A stretch of DNA of 64,000 bases from Diadema setosum (Eukaryota > Echinodermata > Echinoidea > Diadematoida > Diadematidae). Numbering within the stretch: the stretch's first letter is position 1; each line of letters opens with the position of its first letter. Under the pieces are notes generated by a model, which saw nothing but the letters and a program-made list of their open reading frames with translations, was not told the origin of the DNA and searched no databases. Where the stretch lies: assembly GCF_964275005.1 (NCBI RefSeq), contig NC_092698.1, positions 34,398,162 to 34,462,161 on the forward strand, in the 5' to 3' direction. The position numbers and the translations under genes are program-made. Shown here piece after piece: positions 11,984 through 23,255 of the stretch.

Positions 11984-13970
11984 CCCTGAAACAAGTGCAA
12001 TGAGGGATTCCTACTACTTTACCCAAGGACGCGTGAAAATCTGACTGCACTCAGGGCTCTTGCTCCCTAAAATATAGATTTAATCCTCACCCCAAATGGT
12101 TTATCGATCCAGTGTCCCTATCCTCGCTTTGCAAGGGGTACTTTGGTATTGTCCAATGTACTCCGTCGATAAAGGGACGTCAATACATACTTTCGTCAAA
12201 ATTCTACTTTATCCTAATATCTAGAGTATTTTCTATCGTTTCTTTAGGTCACTGTCATGCCAGTGACGGTCCGTAATGGAATACCCTCTTCCCCCTTTGA
12301 TTTGATGGGCATGGGAGAACATATCTCTATGACAATCTAGATATGTATAGATATCTTATACAGTTTCCCGGTCCATTACTGCCACTCTCTCTTTGCAAGG
12401 AGCGCAGTGTATGGTTAATCGACACAATGTCTTCAAACGATCGTTAAGCATGACACAATTGAGGTATTATTAGAGAGCAAAATAGGACCTTTGTCGCAGT
12501 GGTGTTCTAAGGCTGTTTATCCTTCAAAGTGGCTAACTTTCACAGGAAGCAGATCCTTTCCTTTTTACCCTGTACCTCTCCTGTGTTCATATCAGTCACT
12601 AAAAGTTGTTACCTGTAGAGAAACACATATGAATCATATTTTTGACACTAATCCTTGGTAGATTTTCCATTATCCATCATGATAAATAGACAAGTCGGTA
12701 AAGAACTACCGTAATATCCTGCAATTATTGTTGTTACATGTGGATTTTTGAAAAATTCGACTTCTTAAGAATGTATCCATACAACATGACGATACCATAC
12801 ATGCACAATAAGATTTACAAGAAGTTAGAAATTGCAGAGAAACCAAAATTAAATTCCTTATCACTGCTTATACATCTTTATGCTTCTCATACTTTTTGTA
12901 TAGTTATACCTATACCGGACACAATGTTGTTCATTTGCGCCATGTGCGGATAATGTCTTGCAGTCTTAGTGGGAGCACTTGGGGGGGGGGGGGTAATTAG
13001 AGTGGTTAACACTGGTTTGTATAAAGAAAACGATTTTTCCCCCGATTCTGCTTAGTACGTTCGTCGTATGACAACATGTTTTGCCATCAGTATCCATCTT
13101 GACTCAGGCGTATTATGGGCACCTGACAATGTTTGTGTAATAGTGATGTCAGGGCCCTTGGCCCTGTATATGAAAAACTAAAAAGGATATCCTATCTCAA
13201 TGAGATTGTTTGAAGCATGTACACAATCATGTATACGATATAGTCCATTTGGGACAGACAAATTGTAATGTCGACATAGTAACCTCCAGCGTTGTGACGT
13301 CACTCAACAAATCTTCGGAAAGTGAAGTCATTCTGCACGCATCACACCTGGTCGAAAGACCGCAACCACACACAAGAAATTACTCTCAAAAACACACGTG
13401 CAAACTTTCGTCGATTCTGTGCCTACTGTCTACCTGAGGAAGACACGATTTTTATTTTTTTTTAATCCCTATCGTGTACAAGGCTTCTCTAAACGAGAAC
13501 CACTCAAGAAGGTACCAATAGTCTTCTTTAATTTCATCTTTCAAACACTGCAAATAATTGACACTATAGCCCCGAAATACACGACAGAAATCCTGCATAA
13601 TCCCTGAGCTGCAATATCTCGAACATTTAAACACATCCTTGTGTTTCGTCAAACGGTTGATAACCTAATAATTCTTACAAACTTTTCGCAAATAAAAGGA
13701 TCCAAATTGACTGAGTTCATCGAAATTCAAAAGCATACGCCTACGCGAGAATGTTAATATGCATAATATCTTTCTTAAATTTCACTTTCACGAGACTGAT
13801 AAATCCAAGCCAATGGGAAAGCAATGGATCTTCCTGTTATCAATAAAGTCAGAATGTTCACACTGAGTCACCATTGGTACATCAGGGATAAAAATGATTT
13901 TAATTGCTTGTCTTCGAAGAAAGGCTGGCAGCTATCAAGAGTGACTACACGCTTGTTTCATAATCCGCCA
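11984..13970. other. Intergenic between genes 3 and 4, left part
   Basis: A poly(G) run lies at about 12980-12992. I see no exon, RNA gene or identifiable repeat family in the rest. Confidence 0.5.
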
Positions 13971-13972
13971 TG

Positions 13973-14246
13973 ATTGGCCGATTCAGCGGCCACAAGGACC
14001 AATCAGAACACTTTCTGCAAGACGCACTCGGGAACGGAAGCCGTACAGCAACGCCGGCAGCGACGTGCTCTCTGAGGTCTGTATATATATATATGCAACT
14101 CCAGTTTCTCACAATATTGCACTGCCATCAGGACTGAGATAGAAACATCCAAGTCTTAAAACAAAAACACAAAATCCTGAATGCAATTATCTTCCCCACG
14201 CATCCACACGCTTAACCGATCAATGCTATGGAGGAAGCTTTTAAGA
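13973..14246 (+). promoter_or_regulatory. Candidate plus-strand promoter and first exon, antisense to the cluster
   Basis: A CCAAT box in reverse (ATTGG, 13973-13977), a forward CCAAT (13999-14003) and a TATA run (14082-14094) are spaced as in a classic core promoter. An initiator-like CTCACAA lies at about 14108-14114. Downstream, AAGA|GTAAGT at 14243-14252 is a strong splice donor. Two ATGs precede it (14223 and 14228): the first gives eight codons in phase 0, the second M-E-E-A-F-K plus one base. Transcription would run toward gene 4, on the opposite strand. No further exon was found, so this could be a gene, a noncoding RNA or chance. Confidence 0.4.
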
Positions 14247-14602
14247 GTAAGTCTCATTCTTAGTCAATCCTCTGATTAGTTCAGCCACACTTTCGACCTG
14301 ATGGGAGGGAATCTGGTCAGTAGGAGTCAGATGAGGTGCCCTCGGAATATGACTCTCTTCTTGTGGTCAAGCGTCTAGTACCCATACGGCGATGCCGGTA
14401 CCACCTTGATGATTATATACGAGAGGCAGGAGAGGCGCTGTTCCAACCCGTGTAGGCATCCGAGGAGCCGTATCCGTTACACGTACCCACCATATAAACT
14501 TAACATCGATACTTCCGGCCCCAAGACTGTGGCAGTAGCCTGGCATGAGGAAACAAGATTTGAAGAAAACAAAATGAGACTGCAGGGAAATAATATAATT
14601 AT

Positions 14603-14606
<4 letters not shown>

Positions 14607-14692
<86 letters not shown>
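14607..14692. repeat. Compound (CA)n(TA)n(TG)n microsatellite
   Basis: A CA run is followed by a TA run and a short TG run inside the last intron of gene 4. Confidence 0.95.
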
Positions 14693-14695
<3 letters not shown>

Positions 14696-15327
14696 TATTG
14701 TTGTTGTTATTATTATTATTATTTGACTGAAAAGGGGTGCATAGTAAAGTCAACGGTATAAAAGTATAGTTTATTGTTGGGTACATGAGATCATGTCTTT
14801 CTCGTCACCCATAATTTTCGTAATTCTATTTTTCCTGCTTCTGGTAATAATTGGTGATATTTCTTAACAAAACCCAGTCCGCCTCTTTCCCTTCCCATCT
14901 TTATGATTGTACATTCATACCTTGTATGCTACAGTGTCGATGGAGGTTCATGTAATAGGTGTTGGTCTGGTAGACGACCCCGCCGACGGTGATCGGCGAG
15001 CACTCGTTGTCGTCGAAAGTGAAGTGCCAGCGAGCACAACACGAGTCACAGCTGTAGAGGCGAATGTTGCCGCCATAGTACACCCAAAGAGCAGAGTCCG
15101 ACTCGAGTTTGTCGAGAGTGCAGGTCTGAGGTGAGAGAATTTGTAGATGAGAGATGTATAACTGGCTTACATCTACTTTTATTTTATGTGCTAACTGGAA
15201 ACAGAATATTGAACGTCTTCGATTTGTGTATGTTATATTAAACACTGACAGAAAATTCGGGCGCATTTCACATTGATAATGCTGCAGTATTCACATGCAA
15301 ACTTGTATGCAAACAAACAGAAGCACG

Positions 15328-15328
<1 letters not shown>

Positions 15329-15373
<45 letters not shown>
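15329..15373. repeat. (AC)n microsatellite
   Basis: About 45 bp of AC dinucleotides in intron 2 of gene 4, just outside the foldback element. Confidence 0.95.
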
Positions 15374-15375
<2 letters not shown>

Positions 15376-15536
15376 ATTATGTATAGTATCTTAGTATACA
15401 TGCATGCTGTATAGCCCTTTGTCCATTGTTTCATCCTGTACAACAACCAGTGCAATAGACAATAATAGCATGCAGGTCCCTGTCTGTGGAAAGTGACGAC
15501 CGTATGGCAAGCCATATTGCTTTTTAAAAAGATTTT

Positions 15537-15790
15537 CTGATATCACGAATTCCCTTTCGTGATATCAAAAATTCGAATTTCTGATATCACAAATTCAATT
15601 TTTGATATCACAAATACCCATTGGTTTATCACGTAAAACCAATTTTTGATATCACGAAATCGAATTAGTGATATCACAAATTCAATTCGTGATATCACGA
15701 ATTCAATTCGAGATATCACGAATTCACATTCTTGATATCAAGAAATACATTTTGTGATATCACTAATTTCAATTTGTGATATCATTAATT
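15537..15790. repeat. GATATCA palindromic array, left arm
   Basis: About ten units of 20-25 bp built on TGATATCA followed by [AC]AA[AT]TT..AATT. Each unit is close to its own reverse complement, so the array has no clear strand. Confidence 0.9.
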
Positions 15791-15794
15791 TACA

Positions 15795-16450
15795 TGGAAT
15801 TTCAGCACATATCTTTCGCAAAGAAATGATTTGATTTCGAGCATTAGTTTTGCGCTGAAATTCAACCGTAAATTCTAGCGTTTGTTGAGCGCAGAAATAC
15901 ACAGGGAATTCGAGCTTTAGTTCAGTGCAGAAAACCAACGGGAATTTGAGCGTTAGTTGAGCGCAGAAATACATACGGAATTCGAGCATTCGTTTTGCGC
16001 TGAAATTCAGCTGTGAATTCGAGCGTTAGTTGAGAGCAGAAATACACAAGGAATTCGAGCATTAGTTTTGCGCTGAAATTCAACTGTGAATTCGAGCGTT
16101 AGTTGAGCGCAGAAATACACAGGGAATTCGAGCATTAGATTTGCGCTGAAATTCAGTTGTGAATTCGAGCGTTAGTTCAGTGCAGAAATACACAGGGAAT
16201 TCGAGCATTAGTTTTGCGCTGAAATTCAACTGTGAATTCGAGCGTTAGTTGAGCGCAGAAATACACAGGGAATTCGAGCATTAGTTTTGCGCTGAAATCC
16301 AACTGTGAATTCGAGCGTTAGTTGAGCGCAGAAATACACTGGGAATTCGAGCTTTAGTTTTGCGCTGAAATTCAACAATGAATTCGAGCGTTAGTTGAGC
16401 GCAGAAATACACTGTGAATTTGAGCATTAGTTTAGCGCAGATATTCCTAT
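15795..16450 (+). repeat. GAATTC 36/37-bp minisatellite, left arm
   Basis: Alternating units start GAATTCGAGC. The 36-bp type has GTTAGTTGAGCGCAGAAATA and the 37-bp type has ATTAGTTTTGCGCTGAAATT. Together they make a 73-bp dimer repeated about eight to nine times. Both edges carry a TGGAATTTCAG...TATCTTT word. Confidence 0.92.
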
Positions 16451-16564
16451 GGAATTTCAGGTGTTATCTTTACATAGTACAGGCTGTATATAACGATAGT
16501 TAAAAAAAAAAAAAAAACCTAAATGAAGAGTTTTGGCAACTCGTCTTCATTTAAAGTGATTATA

Positions 16565-16765
16565 GTTGAGGGCCTAAGGGCTCAAAATGGGCTGTTTGGT
16601 TCAAATTCTTCCAAAAGCACCAAATTTGGCTCATAGGTCCCTTGTACCATACTCTTTCGATTTTTGATGGGCGCCAAGACTAAAAACCCTTGGGGCCGCC
16701 ATATTGGTGAAATCCAATATGGCCGCCATCCGGTTAAAGGTCAACTGCAGTTACAAATTGAAAAG
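16565..16765 (+). repeat. Inner arm segment with GGCCGCCATATTGG words, left
   Basis: Contains TTTTGATGGGCGCCAAGA, GGCCGCCATATTGGTGAAA and AATATGGCCGCCATC. The same words recur reversed at 21110-21320, so this belongs to the inverted arms. Similar ATATGGCGGCCATATTGG words are widespread in animal repeats. Confidence 0.75.
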
Positions 16766-17064
16766 GTTGATCAAAGTAATGAATCCTATGTGGAAGGGTT
16801 TACGGGGTTAGAGAATGTGATTCTAAATGTCACTTCTGCAATTCAAGGTCACTAATCACCTCTCAAGGTCACCTTCAAGGTCAAATAAGGGTCAAATCAG
16901 GCATTTCGGGCATTTTGGGAAATGGCGTCTGGAGCATATCAACTGGAATTTACTGGTACACCTATTTTGTCCCATTTGTCATTTCTTCCATACTTCTTCA
17001 ATGATCAATTAGGGGCAAGAGCGGTTCCATCTCCCTACACATTAATAATGATTATGACAAATAA

Positions 17065-17316
17065 ATGAAGAATTATATATATAATATATGTATATATATA
17101 TATATATATATAGTGAAAACTTTGAGCACAGAAAATGGGTTTCCATCGGTTCGTTTTCTTTTCTCATTTTCTTTGCTAAAAGTTTCGCTATTTATCATTT
17201 GTTTCAGGTCAGTTTTCCCTTTCTTTGTTTCAATATATATATATATATATATAGTATATATATATATATATGTAGTATATATATATATGTAGTACATATA
17301 TATATATATATATGTA

Positions 17317-17366
<50 letters not shown>

Positions 17367-17380
17367 TATATATATATGCT
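17065..17380. repeat. Complex of (TA)n runs
   Basis: TA-rich simple sequence at about 17075-17112 and 17233-17380, with GTAGTATA interruptions. Open frames here encode only Y-I repeats. Confidence 0.9.
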
Positions 17381-17770
17381 TAAATACGGCTGCCATCATA
17401 TTCCAAGGTGCTGAATCAGGGTGCAATGGCAAAGAGGGTAGTAAACACACCTAATCTTATTTTGTCTTCATTTTTCCTTCTGACGAGATAGCTGGATAGC
17501 CCTTATGCAACTACTGAGTAGATGGTCTGTTTGTAAAGCTGGCCAGTTGTATGTGTACTTGGGGTGGACCACTTTACCGGTTTATATGCACCTTGATTTT
17601 TCCGATAACGGAATGCGGATTCGGGATCTTTTCATGTGTCTGGGTTTGTGATTCTTTCACACAAGGGACTCCCACTTTTTATATCCAAGTGATGAGGTGC
17701 AAAGTGTTGTGCCTCTACTAGAGGGGACGGTATGACAACACACACCATTGCTTAGTTAGACTTGAGATAA

Positions 17771-17847
17771 GTGGGATTCGAACCCGCGCCGGAACACAAG
17801 TCCCTAGACCGCAAGCCATACGCTACCGACTGAGCCACCTCGTCACC
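17771..17847 (-). mobile_element. tRNA-derived SINE head inside the foldback element
   Basis: The minus strand shows an A box TGGCTCAGTCGG (17826-17837) and a B box GGTTCGAATCC (17774-17784), about 40 bp apart, as in a pol III promoter. The tRNA-like fold is imperfect (no clean acceptor stem). The body may continue to about 17550 on the left. It is a later guest in the foldback element or part of its cargo. Confidence 0.65.
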
Positions 17848-17869
17848 TTTTATGGTCAATTATATAACT

Positions 17870-19140
17870 TTCCAGCTGGCAAGCGATATGATTCTCCTCC
17901 TGCTAAAATTGGTGTATGCCTGCTCTCCCTTGGCAAGACAGCGTCTGCTTCTTCAGTGAAGGAAGCAATGGCCTAAGCTTCCAGGGAATCGAGTTCCTCA
18001 ATCCAGGTCAGACCAGTTTTCTAGGGGTAATAAACTAAATTTGATCATTAAAGTCCTTTAATGGCAGTATCTTATCAGAGTAGGTGAAGACAATTCAGCT
18101 GAAGGTTTTTTCTTATCTTTTTTTTATTCTCTTTTTATCAAACGAAACCGTTTCTTTACTGAAAGCACAAATGACTAGGGAAACTGAACACCTATTGATG
18201 TTGTATGGGATACTGATCCTGAAGAAAATAATCTTAACATTTTTGCGCAGCAACACTGTGCAGTCCTCTGACAAGAGATGGTGATGGCACCACTCAAATC
18301 TCAAATTATGATTGGAAGAGCGTAGCGGCTTGCTGAAAATTAAGATTGAAAATGAAGAACTGCCCTCATTTATCAGCGCACAGATATCCAAGAATAAATG
18401 GGACGGACAACTCATCCTGAGCACCTGATTCTAGACGGAAATATCCAACAGGAATTGTGATCTCACAATCCTTCAGCTTTCCAACAACTTAGATGCGATC
18501 TCCGCAAAGATATCCTTACAAAGAATGACATAATGTTTTCTGAAAGCATTTTCTGAAAACAGTATACAATCGCACGGATGAGCATAACATCACATTTTCG
18601 GTAGTGTGCTTTTTAAAATCCCTTTGATCTGAGGGAGTTACTGGTGGGTCGTAGTATTGAAAATATAAGGGCCTTTTCAGCTCTTTCCTGTACAGCATAC
18701 CTCTCTTCCAGAGTCCAACATCAGGCACTGACAGGGTGCGACATTACTTCAGACTTGCTTTGATGTGGCATGCAAAATGCCTAAGTAGTATGGGTCAGCA
18801 AACCAGAGCTCACTGACACATTAACTACTTTAATAATCATCTCGTCACAACGTGGGAGCAGATCATCAGAAACTACCCTATCTGCTCAAGCGGCGCTGTA
18901 TCAACATTTCGAAAATGAGTGCTGCTGCAAGTGAGTTTCTACTGGAATCATGACGGCATGGGTCATGATGTGATCCCTGACTTCAGGGAGTGGAGTTGGA
19001 GGAAAGATGGCACAGGTACATGGCAATTACTAGTACTATCAGCCACCCTCCGCAATGCTTCAGTCAGTTCCAAATTTCATTCTTCTGCACCACAGCTGTT
19101 TCAAGGCATGCATTTGGAGTTGGAAAACATGGAAATGAAA
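17870..19140. other. Unidentified interior of the foldback element
   Basis: I see no transposase motif, splice-bounded exon or known repeat here. A GAATGAAT tetranucleotide run follows at about 19155-19192. Confidence 0.5.
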
Positions 19141-19339
19141 AAAAAAATAATGAAATGAATGAACGAATGAATGAATGAATGAATGAATGAAGGTGAAAAT
19201 GCACAATGTAGAGCAGGTGTCAGACGAGCCATGGTCAGTAGTTTGATATTGCTGCAAAATTAAAGGGGGGGAGGGGATTGAGGGCCTATCTGACGGGAGG
19301 AGACATTGTCGCAATGCCAGCGTCTCGAAGAAATTATTT

Positions 19340-19735
19340 TCGCTGTCACAACTAATGCAAATTCCAGGGCGACGTCCAAGACGTCTTCAAACGAAGGGAC
19401 AACTTATTTGCTTGGAAGTCACGGGGATGTTGGCACGGCTTTTGCAGTCGCAGGGACTTATCAGAGACGTCTTTTCTAAGCGGCTTCTCCCTTTCGTCGC
19501 CATTATGTTATTACGGTCTCCACAAGATGTGGGGACATCTCGAAGATGTTGCAGACAAATTTAGTTCCCACGACATGGCCACAGTGATGGAGACTTCGCA
19601 GAGACGTCTCGGAGACAAGCTGGAAGACGGAAATAGTCTCTTCAAAAATCGAATATGTTCGATTCTCCTGCGAATCCTGGAGATTGGGCTCGTCTCCAGG
19701 AGACATGCGTCGTAGAGATGTTGCGGAGAGTAGAG
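19340..19735. repeat. Dispersed-repeat-like block rich in GAGACGTC words
   Basis: Words such as GACGTC, GAGACGTCT, GGAGACTTCGCAGAGACGTC and CTCCAGGAGACATGCGTCG recur irregularly on both strands. Local GC is higher than in the surroundings. It resembles a diverged MITE interior, but I cannot define ends. Open frames through it look incidental. Confidence 0.45.
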
Positions 19736-20453
19736 TTGCAACCTATAGTGTTCAGACCAGCGAGATACCAACTTATAAAGTCTTGTGATATCATACCAAT
19801 TTGCGTCCAAGCACTTTGGATAGAATCTTAATAGACCCTAGAAGGTGTCATGAAAGATGTACTATAGCATATCTAATCTGTACCCTGTTAATGGTGTCAC
19901 TGTGGCACCTGGGGTGACTTATGCTTGTTCCCTACATGGCGTCAACAGGACCGTCATGTTCTCTGAACGGCATATTTAGCTGTGGAGGCACATAAAAATC
20001 CCTATAAGGACTTTAGAATCGAACTTTGATACACAAGTTCGAAAATAGCAAATTGATGCCAAACTCATGTACTAAAAACTCTCTTAAACACGACAGATTT
20101 CTTCGTTTTTCATCCAGATTAGGAGTGATCTTCAAAATTATTATTCCATTGAATTTAAATCTGAATTATGAATATCTATTGTGATTGAGGATCCCTGAAC
20201 TGCAACAGAGAAATAAAAACACATCTCTTTTTAGTGGCAGCGTCAACTACGCTGGTAATATAGAGAGTAGCCCCCCCCCCCCCCCTATTGCTTAACTATT
20301 AATATATTCGGTAGCAATAGGTTTCTATTTCTCATATATGTATGTTTTTAATTGCATTCCTTGCAGATGAAGATGAAAATAATAATCCAATAATCAAAAC
20401 GCTGAAAACTCTTTAAAAGGGCATTACCCATAATTCTAACTAGCTCTTTTGGC

Positions 20454-20521
20454 TGTCATCAAAGCAAATGCAAATATGTTGAATTCCGCATCAAAGCAAA
20501 TGCAAATATGTTGAATTCCGA
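20454..20521. repeat. Direct duplication of about 32 bp
   Basis: The segment CATCAAAGCAAATGCAAATA plus TGTTGAATTCC occurs twice in a row without visible change. Confidence 0.85.
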
Positions 20522-20624
20522 AAATATGACCAGTCGGTAAGGACGTGGTTTCCTCTTAGCGCCTGTAATGTAAAAATAATTAATGGAATGATTGTGACAT
20601 GAACTATGATATTCCATAGGGAGA

Positions 20625-21200
20625 CCTTGAAAGAATCTTTAGGGAGACCTTATAAGGAAAAGCTGACATCAGACCATAAAAACAACTTCAGAATCGAATT
20701 CCTTGACCCACAAAACCTCTAAAGCTGACTTTTCAAATTATTGTAACACTTTAAAGGTTTTGAATACTTGCCTTTTAAAAACGTAGGTGGCAGCCATATT
20801 GGATTTTGCAAATATGCCGCCCCGGAGGGCGCCCTTCACAAGAAATACGCCTTTTTTCAGCCGTCGACAACTGCAATTCTATTACTAAGGCTGGCATTCC
20901 TGGAATATTGTCTGTGCATGGGCAAGCCATTTTTTTTTTCAATAAACTGTTATGAATACAATGGCTTGACCCCTACTAAATGACCTTAAGGTGAACTTAT
21001 AAGGAAAAATTGACTTCAGACCATAATAACAACTTCAGATTCGAATTCCTTGACCCAGGAAACGTCTTAACCTGACTTTTTGAATGATTGTAACCCTTTT
21101 ATGTTTTCAAATGCAAGTGACCTTTAAACCTATATGGCGGCCATATTGGATTTTGCCAATATGGCCGCCCCAGAGGGCGCCCTTCTTGGCGCCCATCAAA
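20625..21200. repeat. Diverged tandem duplication of about 360 bp in the right inner arm
   Basis: Two copies begin near 20630 and 20985. Both hold TTATAAGGAAAA..TGAC, GAATTCCTTGACCCA, GCCATATTGGATTTTGC and CCGCCCC.GAGGGCGCCCTTC. Only one such unit is seen in the left arm, so the arms are unequal. Confidence 0.75.
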
Positions 21201-21320
21201 AATCGAAATAGTATGGTTTGGGCTACATATGTGCCAAATTTTGGTGCTTTTGGAAAAATTTGAACCAAAAATCCCTTGCGCCCCCCACTATACACCCCTT
21301 TGTTCTGGAGGACTGATTTT
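21110..21320 (-). repeat. Inner arm segment with GGCCGCCATATTGG words, right
   Basis: The reverse complement matches 16565-16765. Shared words include TTGGCGCCCATCAAAAATCG and CCAAATTTTGGTGCTTTTGG. Confidence 0.75.
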
Positions 21321-21436
21321 GAGGAGTGAGAAAATGTCTTTAGGAGAAACACGTTGCTTTATGTGACCACCAGCCGACACCAGTGGTGACATTAAATTGG
21401 CAAGTTTACGACTCCCTCTCGCACCCCGCATGACTC

Positions 21437-21439
<3 letters not shown>

Positions 21440-21470
<31 letters not shown>
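21440..21470. repeat. (TC)n microsatellite
   Basis: About 30 bp of CT dinucleotides inside the foldback element. Confidence 0.9.
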
Positions 21471-21473
<3 letters not shown>

Positions 21474-21916
21474 CTCCGCTGCTGACATACACAGACCAGA
21501 GGGTTGATTGCCCTCGGTCGGTCCTCCGCAATACAAACACATAGTATATGCTTTTATAACACATACACATACCACCACACATAATATCGATTTGGTGGAA
21601 GAGTCTACTGTAAAGGGGATTACCACATGAAAAATGTATCATAATTAACAATAATGTAGTAATAGATGACAATTTGAGGACCAAAACGATGAATTAAATG
21701 TAAGCCCTAAGTGAACATAGTATCATTGAATTCATGATAACATGTTGCAAAATAATTGATTTGTATCAATAATTCATCGAATATACCTTGACGATCATTT
21801 ACGGAATGATGGATGTGTAAATCTCTCATATATAGTTATTGGTATTTTGAACATTGTTCTAAAAAAAGTTAACAGTAGTATACCTTCCATCTGAATATCA
21901 GCTCAAAAGTAATGTT

Positions 21917-22706
21917 CCAATTCCCTGTGTATTTCTGCGCTAAAAAAACACAACAAACAAAACCGCTCGAATTCACAGTTGAATTCCAGGGCAAAACTAA
22001 CGCTCGAATTCCCTTTGTATTTCTGCGCTAAACTATGAAATGCTCGAATTCACAGCGATTTTCTGCACTAAACTGACGCTCGAACTCCCTGTGTATTTCA
22101 GCGCTCAACTAACGCTCGAATTCACTTTGTATTTCTGCGCTAAACTAATGCTCGAATTCACAGCGATTTTCTGCACTGAACTAACGCTCGAAATCCCTGT
22201 GTATTTCTGCGCTCAACTAACGCTCGAATTCACAGTTGAATTTCAGCGCAAAACTAATGTTCGAATTCACTTTGTATTTCTGCGCTCAACTAACGCTCGA
22301 ATTCACAGGGATTTACTGCACTGAACTAACGCTCGAAATCCCTGTGTATTTTTGCGCTCAACTAACGCTCGAATTCACAGTCGATTTTCAGCGCAAAACT
22401 AACGCTCGAATTCACTTCGTATTTCTGCGCTCAACTAACGCTCGAATTCACAGGGATTTACTGCACTGAACTAACCCTCGAATTCCCTGTGTATTTCTGC
22501 GCTCAATTAACGCTCGAATTCACAGTTGATTTTCAGCGCAAAACTAACGCTCGAATTCACTTTGTATTTCTGCGCTCAACTAACGCTCGAATTCACAGGG
22601 ATTTACTGCACTGAACTAACGCTCGAATTCCCCGTGTATTTCTGCGCTCAACTAACGCTCGAATTCACAGTTGAATTTCAGCGCAAAACTAACGCTCGAA
22701 TTCCCT
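21917..22706 (-). repeat. GAATTC 36/37-bp minisatellite, right arm
   Basis: The same units as the left arm in reverse: GCTCGAATTC followed by ACAGTTGAATTTCAGCGC (37 bp), CCTGTGTATTTCTGCGCTC (36 bp) or ACAGGGATTTACTGCACTG (36 bp). About 20 units are present, more than in the left arm. Frames of up to 94 codons run through them only because the unit is a multiple of three and lacks stops. Confidence 0.92.
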
Positions 22707-23255
22707 GTGAATTACTGATATCACAAATTCGATTTTGTGATATCAATAATTCAATTCGTGATATCACAAAATGGAATTTGTGATATCAGAAATTCGCATT
22801 TGTGATATCACAAATAAGAATTCTTGATATCACAAATTGAAATTAGTGATATCACAAATTTATTTCGTGATATCACAAATTCGAATTTGTGATATCAAAA
22901 AATCATTTTGTGATATCACGAATTACCATTGGTTTTTCACGTGAAACCTATTTTTGATATCAAAAATTCGAATTTCTGATATCACAAATTCATTTAGTGA
23001 TATCTCAAATTGAATTGTAGATATCAGAAATTCGAATTTCTGATATCACAAATTGAATTTGTGATATCAAAAAGGGATTTTGTGATATCACAAATTCGAT
23101 ATCTTGATATCACAAATTAAGTTCATGTGCTACACTTACGGGAATTTGTGATATCACAAATTTAATTCTTGATATCACAAATTGAATTCTTGATATCAAA
23201 AATTTGATTTTTTGATATCACAAAATGGAATTTGTGATATCAGAAATTAACTTCA
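22707..23255. repeat. GATATCA palindromic array, right arm
   Basis: About 22 units of TGATATCACAAATT..AATTTGTGATATCA type, roughly twice the length of the left arm array. Confidence 0.9.

Noticed and set aside
17771-17847. True tRNA gene (also 47130-47192 and 53494-53557)
   Set aside because: A and B boxes are good, but acceptor stems do not pair and the sequences continue into SINE-like bodies.
15738-22783. Repeating L-E-F / F-C-A-Q frames as a repeat-protein gene
   Set aside because: They follow the 36/37-bp minisatellite unit exactly, lack other exons, and occur in the arms of a foldback element.
15537-23255. CRISPR-like array
   Set aside because: Units are contiguous or palindromic without unique spacers, and the genome is eukaryotic.
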